Shown here one piece after another: positions 1-12,879 of a stretch of 64,000 nt of DNA. The stretch is taken from contig JASWJB010000237.1 of NCBI GenBank assembly GCA_032433595.1, positions 1-64,000 of the forward strand. The letters run 5' to 3'. Position numbers and translations under genes: made by a program. The DNA is from Conoideocrella luteorostrata. Its lineage: Eukaryota > Ascomycota > Sordariomycetes > Hypocreales > Clavicipitaceae. Under the pieces are notes generated by a model that was given only the letters and a program-made list of their open reading frames with translations, had not been told where the DNA came from and ran no database searches. Position 1 is the stretch's first letter. Each line of letters begins with the position of its first letter.

Positions 1-69
1 GGGATGCTGAGGTTTAGAGCGGTGCTGCTGCGGACTACGTTGCATTGCCTATTGCTGATTGCTGACTGG

Positions 70-200
70 CATGATACCCTTATGGTGTTACACGACAGCT
101 CATATGTATTTCTAAATTTGAGACCCTGGATGCGGCGGAAGTGCTTGACAGACTACTAAGCCCTAGATTTTGCGTTCGCATGTCCTAAACCACCAAATGA
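70..200. repeat. Direct repeat, copy 1 of 2
   Basis: This segment begins catgatacc and ends ccaccaaatga. It recurs at 245-381, about 175-181 bases downstream, in the same orientation. Most differences between the copies are C/T or A/G transitions, plus a few small indels and an insertion of several bases in copy 2. Confidence 0.85.
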
Positions 201-244
201 AAACCATTGCCTGTTGCTGACCGACATAAACCTGAATATTATGA

Positions 245-381
245 CATGATACCCTCATGGTGTTACACGACAGCTTATATATATTTCTAAATCTGAGACT
301 CTGATGCCGCAAAACGCTTGATGGACTACGGACTACTAAGTCCTAGGTCTTGCATTCGCATGTACCAAAACCACTAAATGA
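245..381. repeat. Direct repeat, copy 2 of 2
   Basis: Second copy of the sequence at 70-200, readily aligned over its whole length (shared blocks include tggtgttacacgacagct and tcgcatgt). No coding frame is shared by both copies, so this looks like a duplicated non-coding segment. Confidence 0.85.
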
Positions 382-473
382 ATACACACCTACACGACAC
401 CATGTACCTCTTTTGTCGCAATGACCGTGAGCCCTTTAAGCACTAAAAACGGTGAGCTTTGAAGGATCCCTTT

Positions 474-2910
474 CTAATCCCGCCCGTTAGTTGTAGAATA
501 GTCGTTTGATATGGTCTTGACTCGTGCCATGAGGATCGAGTCGTCGCCATTGTCGTGGTCGTCGTCTCTATCCGACGAGGCACTAGTGATTTCATCCACG
601 CTTTGGCGGCGAGACTTCATTGCTCTAAGAAACCAAGGAGGCCGTCCGCTGCCTTTCCAAGTCCAGTACTCCTTCAAATCATACTCGCGGGGTTCAAGCC
701 GACCACGGCTAAGAAACACAACGATGGCGACTAGACCATTCAACACGGTATAGACGAGTATGCCGCTTCAGATGTAGAAAGATTAAAGAATTAGTGCATG
801 ATGCAGGATGTGATGGAGCTGTGAGATGAGGGATGAACGAAAAAAAAGAAGAAGGGGGGATGGGGGTGTGGGGGCCGCCAAACACCTACGCAATTAACCC
901 ATACGCAACGCTGTAGCTGAATGGGATGAAAGCCATGACCACAAAGGACGGCAGCACATCACCAATGTAGTACCAGTTGACTTGTGTAATCTGACGAATC
1001 ATCATACACCCAACCTGTCCAGTTCCCTCTGTCAGCGACTGCAGCGATCCACAGGGTTCGAGATCACGTTTTCCTCAGCTCATGTCTTACTTACCATGAC
1101 AAGTGTGCAACCCGTCGCCCATGGCGGCAGGGAGGCAAATATGGGTGCGAAGAAGATGGAGAAGAGGAAACACAGCCCGGTTACGATGGCCGTGATGCCG
1201 GTTCTGCCACCTTCGGCTATGCCTGCGCCGCTTTCAATAAATGCTGTGACTGGAGAGGAACCGAACAAGGAGCTGACGGATATGAAGAAGGCATCTGTGC
1301 AGTATGCCAGCGTGGACCGAGGAAAGTCTCCGTCCTTGGTGTCTACCACGCCGCAGAAACGGACCATGGAGTACAGAGTGGCAGTGGCATCAATAATGTC
1401 CACATATAGGAAAGCGAGAAGGGCAAGGACAAACTGCGATCCGCTGTTGTCAAAAGTCCAATCCAGTTGATTGAGGGTCTTCTTCATGGGATGCCAGGCC
1501 ACAATCTGCTTGAAGAATTCGAAGCGTGAGTTGCCTTCTTCTGTGTTTGGGAAATAGGTGACTGTCGTGCCACGTCTGTATTTCAGTCAGTCTTTTGATT
1601 ATGTAGAAACTTTGCGAGCATGATGTGTTTGTGACGGGAGAGTAGGACTTACGGCCAGGATATGATTGATACGAGAGCGATTCCAATGACGAGAGCGTAT
1701 TTGATGCGGTATGCCATCAAGAAGGCTGTCACAATGCCGCCGCAGAAGATTCCAAGCCACATCTAATGGAGAGTCAGTCAAAGTCTTGATTGGAGACAAG
1801 AGATAAATGCCGCTTCTTACCTTGGGGTTTGTCATCTGACCAGTTTCACAGATCCCTGTTTTTGGGTTGATCAGTTCGGGAGGACAGCCTCCTAACGCAA
1901 GAGGTGTTGAAAAGCCGCCTCCTGTGATGGCTCCGATGCCGACGGAATAAGAGAGTCCGATTTCTGTCAAGAAGAATCCAATACCGACTCCTGTAGCAGT
2001 CTTCAGCGTAGATGGGATCAACTTGACGAGCCATTGTCTCAATCCGGTCAGAGCCAGCACAACAAAGATGATGCCTTCTACAAACACCGCAGTGAGGGCG
2101 GTCTGGTAGGGTATTTTACCACTGCCATTGAAACCAACTACCTGTAAGAGTCCCTTTGTATTAGACCTATTGTCAAAGCAACGAAAGGCAAAGGCATGTT
2201 TCGAAGGTGGTTGGTTACCTGAAAGGTAAAGTAGGCGTTAAGCCCCATACCTGGCCTGGCAGCGTGTCAGTCGAGTCATAAAAAAATAAAAAATACTTGG
2301 TGTTCTGCACATACCCAAGGGCGACGGGAAGATTAGTTAATAAGCCGAAAACAAAAGACGCCATGCCCGAAATTGCCGCCGTAGCAGTGACCAAGTCTCG
2401 TCGAACAGCTACATAGACGTATTAACAAAGTTCCTAGATGTGACGATCTTGTGATCTTGTGTTTTAGGCGAACCTTCTTTGCAAGATTTAAACTCTGGAA
2501 TTCCATCACAGTCCTTTTTGACAGCTAGATCGCAAACACAAGGACCGCCCGTCTGGGAAATGATAGACGCCTTATTTAAGGCATGGTTAGAGAGATCTCT
2601 CTAGGGTGCAAGTGATACAGGCGGTCACATACATTAACTGAGATGATGTATGCCATTGTGGCAAACGTGGTCAGCCCAGCACGAACTTCACGACAAAAAG
2701 TCGCATTGTTAATCTGATCAGGCTATAAGATGTCAGTCAGAGCGCTAACGATAAGTCTAATGGGAAAGGTTTGTGACGAACATGACCGCTCCCCGCGAGG
2801 TGAAAGAAGTGGCCGACGGGAGACTTGGCCACCCACTTGTTAACGGCTAGGAAGAATTTTCGCATTTCTTTTAGAGCGTTTGGTCGCTCCTGCTCGGGAG
2901 GCGATGCCAT
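474..2910 (-). CDS. azgA: AzgA-type adenine/guanine/hypoxanthine permease
   Basis: Plasma-membrane proton symporter that imports adenine, guanine and hypoxanthine (NCS2/AzgA family). Translation starts at the ATG complementary to 2908-2910 (MASPPEQERPN). Ten exons give about 590 residues, the usual length. Family landmarks appear in order: REVRAGLTTFATMAYIIS, then SIISQTGGPCVCD, a DLVTATAAISG helix, PGMGLNAYFTFQVVGF, GIGFFLTEIGLS with GAITGG, DIIDATATLYS, SPVTAFIESGAGIAEGGRTG, and FIPFSYSVAYGLIAG. All nine introns have GT and AG ends and keep the frame; the first is 2723-2781. The acidic tail (DRDDDHDNGDD) and the stop at 474 are intact. Many hydrophobic helices are evident. It stands alone, with no purine genes next to it. 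Family assignment is firm; the exact substrate range is inferred from the family. Confidence 0.93.
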
Positions 2911-5538
2911 TGTGGTAGACTGTGGCAGAACCCAGGTGTTTTGCTGTTAAAGTTTATTATTTAGGTAGTTTGCCTTGGATGAATGGTTCAGTTGAGGTTG
3001 AGTAGAAGACCAGAAGAGGATCTGTAATGAGAAGCACTAAAGTCGGACAAAGACGAATGACAGGAGTGAAAAGCGACAAGTGAAAAGCGGTTTCCGTAAA
3101 TGTATTTTGCACCTGGCACGGGCACGGGCACTGGCACTGGCAGACAGCTGCGAAGGCCGGCAACAAGCATAGACGGCTGGCAGTGAATCGGACCTGTTTG
3201 CAGCAATGGTCGTCCTAAACTTACCGAGAATACGGGATTTCGTCTACTTAAACTCACAAATGCTGTCGGTACATTCTCACGAAGATATATCCCGCACAAG
3301 ATAAAGCAAATTAAGGAATGGCGGGGAGCATCGTTGCAGATTTGGTTGGCATGGTTCAAAACGTTTCGATCCACTGCTTCATGCATATCTTGTTATACAT
3401 GAAGTGACCCAGAATGGATAGACGACCATTTACTTGAGGCAAAATTCTCGTTAGATAGCTCATTAGACTAATATTTGTGCGATACTTGGACTATTCAGCT
3501 TCCACATCTGGTCGTGGTGGTGCTTGTACCCCGTTACTCAAGGTCAGAAATGGCGATTTGTAAATTTCGCCAATACGAACTGACCCGCATCAAGGCAGAT
3601 CCTTCAACACACAGGACAAAGGCCATAAATTACACGGGCTGTTGGAGACTTCTTGTTGCCACAATATGCGACTCGATCCTGAGTCTGAAATGGTGTTCTT
3701 AAACCTTGGATAGAGGTGCCGAGGAACGTATTGCCGCACCTAGATTGCCTTTACACCACAAGAGAACGGGCAGATAATGCCGCTTGCTTAAGTAATTGTC
3801 TGGCCAAAGATAGCTGCGAGTAGTTAATAGGTCTGATCTTCAAGCCGCGCTTCACTGCTTCATGATGAGTACATTATCACAATCGACAGACATGGGACGG
3901 GAGTACTAGTCCCGGGAAAGCCATCTCCGGACTTGAGATAATCTCGCGGTGACCTCTGCTGCATCAAAGTTGCATCCCTCTAGCTGCTAATATGTGCACT
4001 ATGGGGCATTATGCGATACGACTTCGCAAGCCTCATGCAGAGGGACTCGGCTAAGGAATGGATGGGATGGGACGGGAAGGGACTTGCTGGGCGATGGAAG
4101 AGGAGGAGGGGAAAGAACATCAGACGAAGAGGGCAGGGAGAGGGCCCGTGAGAGGGCACACGGCGACGAGACGGACAAGCCCAAGCGTCGGAAATAGCCG
4201 AGACACAGCAAAAGGGTCGATGAAACAAAACTGCGCATCAGACAGTGACGCGAAAAATATCGGCACTTCGTACTTGAGTAGATATACTCCGTACCCGCGC
4301 CTCAAGATGTGATGTAGTCGTTGACTCGCTCTGAGGTCGAGACTGGATAGGGTCGCTCAGATCTTCCACAATCTACATACAAAGTCTTGCAAAGAAAACT
4401 GAAACTGGGTCCGAAGTATATGCACGACATAGGCAGTGTAACATGAGAATCAAAGTCTCTCAACACCTGCAACATACACGGCTGCCTTGTCCCCAGCGGG
4501 CCTCTAGCCTAGCTCTGCTTGCTTTGGTTGTCTCCAAGTTAGATACTGAGCTGAATCAAGGAGGAGGAAGCAGGGCAAAGATGTGTGTGCGCGCGAGAGT
4601 ATGTGAGAGTGTGCGTGAGTGCGTGAGGGAGGGAGTCTGTTGTCTGTGACACACTTTTTTTTTTGTTTTAAAGTTGAAAAAGCATGCTGCACGAGCCACA
4701 AAAATCCACGCCCCCAATTCACCACTGAAGAAAGCCTAGGCTCGCTAAGTCAGTCAGAAGTGCGACTTAAAACCTCTGATGATTGGCGATGTCAAGTTTG
4801 TGATCAGCCATCCAACGTGGCTTGCGGTACCTCTCTCTTTGCCGGCGCGAACCTTGGCAACACTCTACACTCTCTCTGGCTTGTCAACCTCTCCCATGCT
4901 CCCCAACCTCAGTTATTCCATTTCGATTCCCCCGTTATTTTATATACTTCTGCCTTTCTTTCTCGACCCCGAGTTTTAATCTCTTGGAGTTCCACAGCAT
5001 TCTCCATATTGCATTTAGTATCACCCGCCTGCACCGCAATCCGTCCCGCTCATTCCCGCTCGTTGAGCTAGTTCTTGTCTGGTTCTCTCGTGTGAATACT
5101 TTCGTCTTTGAGCAAGCAAGCCATCGGCGTATTCAACCAGACTGCCCGCACTAACACAGAACGAACTGCAGCCACTTAAGTCACAATTGTCATGATTCTG
5201 CTCTGCTCTGCATGCAACCCCACGCTCACACTACGCATAACAGGATCCCGGCGTTTTGTCTTGCTGCACCCCGCCTTCGACCTCACTTCGCTCTTTCTGG
5301 ATGTGAGTATGAGGATTCATTTGGTTACACCTCAATTTTGCACTCTCTTACTCTTCCGATTCAATCGGCTTGTTTTGTCGCACCCGATTTATTCGTCGGT
5401 GTGATGTGCTGTTACATGAAGCACGGGTTTCGTCATTTGATACTGATGTGAACAACCGACTGGATAGAGATAACAGCCTAGGCTCTCACCGAATCATTTC
5501 GAATTACCCAAGAATTCGCCATCGTAGCCATCTCTGAC
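2911..5538. other. Intergenic region between permease and methyltransferase-like gene
   Basis: No convincing gene. It contains a G+A-rich stretch around 4060-4200, one TACTCCGTA motif at 4285, a GT/GA-rich low-complexity segment around 4580-4640 and a pyrimidine-rich stretch around 4880-5100 that probably belongs to the leader of the gene starting at 5539. Open frames here are overlapping and low-complexity, with no domain resemblance. Confidence 0.5.
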
Positions 5539-7626
5539 ATGTGGGAGGTGGCATGGACGGATGCGAACCGAACGCTGGTCGGTGAGCACCGTGAAAGGAA
5601 GGACAAAGCCGGAAATGAGAAGGACAAAAAAAGCCTGACACGCCAATCGGTATCAACCACCAGCTCCAAGGGGTCTGCTTATTCGGCGTTTTCTCGACTT
5701 CGGACAAAAGCAGGCAGAAAATCCTCCTCCTCCAAAGGTTCAAGTAAAGAGGACTCGCCCGCTGCCCCAGTACAGCATTCTTCCCCTGAGAGTCTGTCTA
5801 CCGATGTTACCGATGTTTCTCGTATTGAGATGTCCGGCGGTTTGAGTAAACACAGTCCTTGCGACCCTGTGCACAGCGTTTCTCATACATCAGTGGAAAT
5901 ACAAACACATATACCTATCCTGTCAAATACTGATCTCAAAGATGACGATATCTTGGATAACAAACGACAAGGTAACCATGAAAAAAAGTTCCGCATATTG
6001 CAGCAAGTCGAGGATACTCACGTTTTGTTTTCCAGCCACGATCCCGACAATACCACGCCAGGTGACGCCCTCGAAGTCTACCGCAGATGACGTATTTGCC
6101 CCTGACGGGAAAGAGAAAGAAAATTCACAGCGTTTTGAATCAAGTGAGCAATATACCAGATCACGCCCAGAGAAGATACCAAGAGTGAAAGCAATATATC
6201 CGCCTGATCTTCAAAGCCCTGTAACAAAATCGTTTAATTCCCCGGCCCGCCGCCTACCAAGATCGCCACCTAGGTAAGATAGACAAATTTCCCCCAATAG
6301 CGGTGACGCGTACGGGAAACTAACGTTGATTTTTGGAGCGTAGATCTTATACATTAAAACCTGAGGCGCAATGCCCTGGAACCGTGAAGCAGCTTCCACC
6401 CTCAAGATCGCCTCTACAGACGTCACCGAAAGCAACAGTGATGCCAAACTCGATTAATGACACTGCTGCTTGGCGTAGCCCACAAGAATGGGCTGAAGAG
6501 TCATGGAAATCACCGTCAAGGCTGAGTACTCAATTGGTTCCTGGCGCTGCACCTGTGATATCAAAAGCATTCTTGTCCGACCAATCAAGACAGACATTTG
6601 ACAACTTAATCATAGAAGTACAAGAGATGACTGGCGCAGAGCCTTGGGTAGCACTTGAAAAACTCAAAGCGCCACTCTCAAGTAGATGGACCGTAGAGGA
6701 ACAAAGGCAGCTCGACGACGAGAAGAAGACATGGATGATATCTGTGTTACACAACCTCGACCGCAAAGAGCAGCTTGGCCTGAACAACAACAATGGCGCG
6801 GATCCACTTATGCCGGAGCCCCTCAGACAGTCGAAACAACAGAAGATACTAGCATTCTATGATTCTAAATGTATGAAGCCTTTCTCCTGTGTTGCATATA
6901 GCTTCATCCGACAGACGGCTAATCTGACGACTAGTTTCAGCACGTTACTTGGCTGCCCTTTGGCCGGGCAGAGCTGTTCATCATATTTCAGATGCGCCGT
7001 TGACGACCGAGGTGGTGCCAAACCTCTACCCAATATATAATGAAGAAATGCGTTTTCAAGTGCCCGAGCTTACATCCCAATTCAACGATGTTTATTCCAT
7101 GGTGCTACCCTCCTTCTGTCGCGAACCTGAGCTCCCAGTGGTTCTCCATAATATCAACAAAAGCCTCAAACCGGGAGGGGTGTTTAATTTACTTGTTATT
7201 GATCCTATACCCAACATTGAAGCCTTGGGCGAAAAGATGAGAGCTTGGTTGCTGAAGCATCTTCTTCGAAATCTTCAGCGGCAGTCACGATGCCTCAACC
7301 CAAGCGGCTCGCTACCAACGTTCCTTGGCCAAGCGTCACTACGAGGCCCTGGAAGCACCCTGACCACGACTCAGTTCTTCGCAAACCCTCAAAGCGTTCG
7401 CTGCTACAAGGGCGATGACGAGATCACAGCCAAAGAGGCTGGAGGAGATAAAGAAATTCGAGCGGAGTTGAGAAGTCATGCAGGACGAATGCTTTGGAGG
7501 GAAGTGTATGGCGAGTTCGTGACAGCGGATGATTGGTGGTGGAACGATGCAGCCTGCATGCAAGAGTGTATCGACTTGGGGACCTTTTGGGAATACCACT
7601 CCATTCGAGCGGTGAAGGCGACTTAA
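5539..7626 (+). CDS. SAM-dependent methyltransferase-like protein
   Basis: Four exons (5539-5971, 6036-6273, 6344-6870, 6941-7626) give 627 residues. The introns have gtaacc/cag, gtaaga/tag and gtatga/cag ends, and the second has a ctaac branch site. Roughly the first 290 residues are low-complexity and rich in Ser, Lys and Pro. The C-terminal part resembles the fungal family often annotated as a class I methyltransferase: SRYLAALWPGRAVHHIS, then NDVYSMVLPSF, then a KPGG turn (NKSLKPGGVFNLLVIDP) where the post-III motif is expected, ending in a Trp-rich segment (DDWWWNDAACMQECIDL). No canonical glycine-rich motif I (GxGxG) is visible, so SAM binding is uncertain. Substrate unknown. The start is the first ATG in an uninterrupted frame and could lie further downstream. 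Confidence 0.72.
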
Positions 7627-10586
7627 CTTGACCTCCCTTTCTTCCATTTACATGCTCACAAAGCCCTCTCCCAGAGAGAGAGCTAGGCGGTATACATTCT
7701 GCCTTACTCAGTCGTTATAGCCACCCGCGCCTTCTTTAGCCAAACGAGTTGAGAGAAAATTTAAGTAACCAATAGAGCTAATGAACTATATGGTTCACTT
7801 GGAGGCATGATGAGGATACGGATCCACTAACAATAAGCAGGAAGATATTTGAAATGGGTTGGGTTGGCTGTGACATTGGCGACGTTGTCGCCGTATATTC
7901 GTTTTTGAAGCGGTTGAAGAAACAAGCAGCACGTTCGTCCGTTCATTCACAGCACATAATTAGTCAATGGTAAATTTAGTAATCGCCCAAGAAGATTGCA
8001 CAGCGGGTTGATGAGATTGGTCTGAGTTGCGGAGAAAGTACGGAGCGAATTAATACAAACAAAGGCCGGAATGGAATACGGCGATGGAACTAGCGGATTT
8101 GATCCGAGGACAACTGCTTCTAGTCTTCCAGGCATCTATACACGAATGCCGCCTTCATGAGATCATAATTGAACCAGCCTTGAAAGCCTGCTGTGAACTA
8201 TTTGCATTGGTAGGATCGGAGCAGGTTTGAAAGAACAGTGCAGGGCAACATGGGATTGCCGTCTCCGAAATGACCACCGTGAACCAGGACTGAAGACGTC
8301 GTGTCGCTTCCTGTTGAACCATGTAAATCAAATTCAAGAGAGGCTTGTAGAGAGATGTGCTGGCCAAGGGACTTTCTCGCGGAAAGGGCTAGTTGTTTTC
8401 AGACGGTGATAGCAGTCAGCAGTGATCACTCCGTGTAGTGGTATTGCCCGACTCCGTAGCGCTATCCGCTTGGGCCAACATGTATGTGTCAATCATTTGA
8501 CCTAAAAGCTGATGTGACGCAAAGGCCGGTAAACATGGCTGTTAACTAGTTTAAATCATAGCTTTGGAGGACGACGGTTCTTCGTCTTCAAGGCGTCAAG
8601 GGTGGGAAGCCAAACGCGCGCTCCCGCTCGGCCGCCCGCACCCCTCGGCTTGCCATCGTACAACTCGCTATGGAAAATCGGGTTGGCAACCATGTTTGCC
8701 GGGCCTCGTGTGCGCTCATTTCGGAAGAGAATGGGTTCTATAAAGCATCAGCACTAAAGTGACTCAGGGACACGATTGGTTACACGTGTCTCTCAATATG
8801 TGTCAGGAGATTCTAGTGCGCCTACTATCAGCGGCTGCAGCTAGGAGCAGAGTGGAAGAGCAATGTTAATGCCGTATCTAGCTCCTGAGGTTCATATTGG
8901 GATGCCACGGGGCCTTGCGGTTGATACTTGGAGCGTTGAGCCTGTGGTATGGCATCCCTCTTATCATCGCTGACCAGTCTGCCTGATCCTCTAACGTACT
9001 TTCTGACACTTGCACTAGGCTTGGGATCTTTTAGAGACAGAATTGCTTTTTCGAGGGTACGATCATGAATCCAAAAGGAAAATAATGCTTGCCACGAACC
9101 TTGTTGTTGTTCATTGTTGCTCTTCATTGTTGTTGATGCAACTCTACCGACGCCTCGGCGTGACTCAACAGGCCGCGCCACACGCCGCCACACAACGCAC
9201 ATCCGCAAATTACTGCAACTCAATATTCTCCGGTAGGGTTCAGCCGGCATTCAATGTACTTTTGACATAATTAGATAAGTTCATGAGGGACAAAAAAAAA
9301 AGCATTAAAATAAAACAATGCTTGCCATCTTGCAGCCATGACTGCCCTCCTAGGTCCGTCACCACCCGAGCTTCTAAGTCAAAGCAAATAAACACGGAAA
9401 TGCTGGGATGAAGATAGGGAGCACTCTTTTCTTGCCAGCTATAAAAAAATAAAAATAAATATTGTACTAACTCTGTAATCCGGGGAAATGAAAGGATCAG
9501 TCCTTCTACCTACGAATAGAACGTGTAAGTCTCTTGAAAGTACTTTAGAAGAAGAGGATAGGGACTTATTGCCAACTCTAGTATTTTATATAATGGACTC
9601 ACACCAACTCCGAAATAGATTTAATCAATGAGAACAGAAAAGCGAAATAATAAACTATCAGCGCTACCAACATAATTGCGTCATCTCGAAGCAAGAGACC
9701 CCCTGTAGCTTTGGGTAACATGCCGAGTCCGAGTCCCAACGGTACGGTCCGGCGAAGTGGATCCAAATGATGCTGTACGCAATCCTTGTCGAGGACCTCA
9801 CAAAGTCTTCGCGAAAATCGTGGCTCGTGGGGCAGAATCTCTCAAGCCCACTACTTTGCGTTTCTCTACGCGCTTGTCAGAGACCTCCAAGACTCCGTGC
9901 CGGGACAATACGGATATGGGTTGCAGATCTCTCTGAGTCTTAAACAAATATTCGATCACTACACAAATTAGAATTTACAATAGGGATTTTGAACCAGATA
10001 ACTTCAAAGGATATTTGCAGGACGTCATCTCTAGTGGGAACAGGCTCTGTTCCTGCATAACTATCTTCTTAGCATAAAGCGGGAACAACACGGCCCTTCG
10101 CTAACACACCCCAGAAATTCCCTGATAAGGGGTGCGTAGGGTGCCGCATACCTCGTGGGAAGAAAAGGAGAAAGTATTTTGGACGCTGAGGAAGACCAGT
10201 CAAAGGCCAGCTCATGCCATTGGCCATTCTTCAGTTTCCAATGAATGCATAATGCCGAAAGATCGATTTGGACAAGTGTGGTGATGCGCCAACGGCAGCT
10301 TGCGCTCACGCAGCTAAATTCCAAGAGGGTAGCATCCATTCAAGGGTGGGGACGTGATGGAAACCACGTCTCTTGCGGCTCCGGCATTAACCAATGGCCA
10401 GCCGGCAGATGCCGTGTCGTGTACTCCGGTTAAAGTTGACCATTGTACTCCGTAGTCCCTGGGCCAACCCAAAACTACTCCGTACAGAAAGCCACACAGA
10501 AAAGCTTTAAATCTTCAGTGCCAGCATCATTCATTGTCGCCTGCTGGTGTCATTGACCATGCGTTGGCTTCGCCAACCTTGCTGAT
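7627..10586. other. Gene-poor intergenic region
   Basis: I see no supportable gene. A 140-codon open frame on the minus strand (8828-9250) has no recognisable domain and unremarkable composition. Several A-rich runs (around 9290 and 9450) and partial TACTCCGTA-like motifs (near 8038, 8428, 8450), plus exact copies at 10446 and 10476, lie just upstream of the phosphotransferase pseudogene. Confidence 0.5.
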
Positions 10587-11589
10587 ATGGCGAAATCCTA
10601 CGAACTTTACGACGATAAAGCCTGGGAACGCGGCGAGCATATGTTTGAAGCTCTAAGGGATGCCCAAGGCAGTGAAGGTTTTTACCAGGAGATTACCAAT
10701 TTTGTCACCAAACACCAAAATGTGGCGACCTGACGGGGATTTTTCTCCTATGAAAGGAGGGTTCAATTTCCACTACCTCATCCACTACTCTGACAGTCGC
10801 TCTGCCATCATACGGTTTCCCCTACAGCATTATTTCAGATTTCCGAGGAGAAGCGCCTTGCTGAGGTGGCTGCCGTACGATGCATCTCCGATAACTCGAC
10901 GATACCTGCACTATCTATCCCCGACGACGGCATGACAGTCGAAAGTCCTGGGAAAATTGGTTCATTCATCATAATGTAGTACAGTGAGAATTCCGGTCTT
11001 GTGACTGATGTGCTGGAAGCGTCTGTACTTTTTCTTAGGGGAGCTTCCCGTCATGGATCTAGCCATAAACGAAGCAACCTCCTAATACTTATACAGCCAA
11101 ATTACTGACGTCATGTTACAGCTAGCCAAATGCAACTTCTCCGAAATCGGATATCTTGGGATGCAAAATGAGCAGAAAGATGATGATGGCGGCCTGGGCA
11201 TTCAACGTAGCCCGGCTGGGACCTTGTTTGACAACTCTTCCGCAAGACAGCTGCCGTCTACATACCCTGGCCCGTTCAAGCTGCGGTGGGACGACTTCCG
11301 GCTGAGAAACATTCTCGTCGGCCTCGATCGCCACATCGTCGCTCTGGGAGACAGGCGACTTCTGAGCTGCCTACACGGCACGCAAGTCCTAGGTGTTTGA
11401 TGGTATCTTTTGAAAGAATGACTTGACAAACGTTCTTTTGGAGACAATGAGGGTGGCTTCATGGAGAGACTGGAGCTACTGCCGTCAGAACATGTCGTCT
11501 CAATGGAAGTTTTCGTGGAGAGGAAATTGCGAGAGGGAGAAGAATGTACATTCATTGATAAGTATGCTAGATACTCGACTATGGCCTAA
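10587..11589 (+). pseudogene. Broken APH-family (aminoglycoside phosphotransferase-like) kinase
   Basis: Relic of a fungal protein of the phosphotransferase/APH superfamily. An ATG at 10587 opens an N-terminal stretch (YELYDDKAWERGEHMFEALR...) that stops at 10731-10733. Homologous segments continue in other frames: FNFHYLIHYSDSRSAIIRFP, then EEKRLAEVAAVR, LQLAKCNFSEIGYLG, and GPFKLRWDDFRLRNILVGLD, which corresponds to the catalytic DxxxxN loop. The C-terminal part reads DKRSFGDNEGG...ERLELL and ends at a TAA at 11587-11589. There are at least three single-base frameshifts, several stops and an internal deletion before the catalytic loop. One stop (FDGIF*KN) is a TGA where the family has Trp. 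The frame breaks are far from splice consensus, so introns do not explain them. Family memory is strong; the closest functional relative is unknown. Confidence 0.8.
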
Positions 11590-12865
11590 CACCAGATGTC
11601 TCGGCTGTGAACTCGGCAGAATCATCCGACGCACAGATGAGAAAGTGGGAGAATGTGCGTGTTGTATTCACCATCGGGTAAGTCTTGGGGTAGGAGCGAG
11701 TGACCCGCAAGGCCAGCTTACTCCGAGATTCAAAGGGCGTTCCGACCAAGCTGTCAAACGAGTCACTTCTAGCATTTCCAAATTTGCAACGGTCATCCGG
11801 CCACTTGGGAGCGGAGCGTCCAGAACGCAAAGCATGCAGTTAAGGGCAGGGGTGTGCACTTAATACAGGGTAGAGGTGCATTATTGGAAGCAGGGCGAAT
11901 TTAGCACACAGTTAGACAGAGCGAGCAACGGAAGGGGAAAAAGAGACAGGAAACATGGGGCATCGCTCCTCGACCCTTCCGCCACACGCCACGGCCAGGA
12001 TAGAGGGATAGATAGAGAAACCGGGCAGAGAGTGGAGTGGAGAGGAAAGAGAAAACATAAAGGTCTCGCTCCTCGACCCCCGTAAGCTGCCACCGAGACA
12101 GAGAGTCACGGAGTCATTCATGGCTGCAGGCTTGCTGCATTGTGCATTCGTGGCTGCAGCGCATTCGGACCGGGCCCTCTTACTTGCCCCCAGTGCTTCA
12201 AGCCATGTTGCGGCCAACACGTGGCTTTTGTGTACGCAAACCAGTCTAGCCACAGGATATTTTACTTAAACGGCGTAGTTGCATCTCCTCTTAAGCTTGT
12301 ATAACCATTCTTTTCGCAAACTAAGTAAACTTCGTTGCTGTGAACGCGAGAACATTTCGAAGCTCGGTTGGGGCCGCATTGACAGATGGCCCGAAATGGC
12401 AATTTGCGGATCTGACTAGAAAGAGGGACGGACCGCCTTGAACAGTTGCGGGAGCCCGCGCCCCATGGTACTGGCCTTGGGATGGGCGTCGTGAAGAGAC
12501 CGGAGTACTAGTTGGAAACGCAAAAAGATGTTGCTTCCAGGATCAATAAAGAAATCGATAGCCAAAAAGCTGCAATGTACTGGAGCTTGCGCGGGCTTCG
12601 TCCGTGTCCGCTCGTGATTGGGTAGAGATAGCAATTTAAGTGGGCCTTCGGGGCTGACGCGGGGGTGTGATGTGACACAGCGCGGTGCCCAGTAAGCAGC
12701 ACCTTTTTTGGCGTGTCAATAATCACACAATGATGGCTTGATGACGATTACCCCGGCCTTCTGCGCTGGCTGCAAAGGCAACCTGCAGGCATTGCGTGTG
12801 GGTTGACAGCCAATCACTGTGTGAGAGCACAAATGTTCCCCCAAATGAATCCCACGACACCTGCG

Positions 12866-12879
12866 CCCCCCCCCCCCCC
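12866..12879. repeat. Poly-C tract
   Basis: Uninterrupted run of 14 cytosines; a likely site of length variation or sequencing error. Confidence 0.9.

Larger units (their letters stand above)
1..473. other. Intergenic stretch downstream of the purine permease
   Basis: I see no gene here. The stretch is largely occupied by two diverged copies of a sequence of about 135 bp (listed separately), followed by plain spacer up to the permease stop codon. Confidence 0.6.

Noticed and set aside
8828..9250. 140-codon open frame on the minus strand
   Set aside because: Low similarity to any protein pattern, no conserved motifs and no splice-linked neighbours; likely chance.
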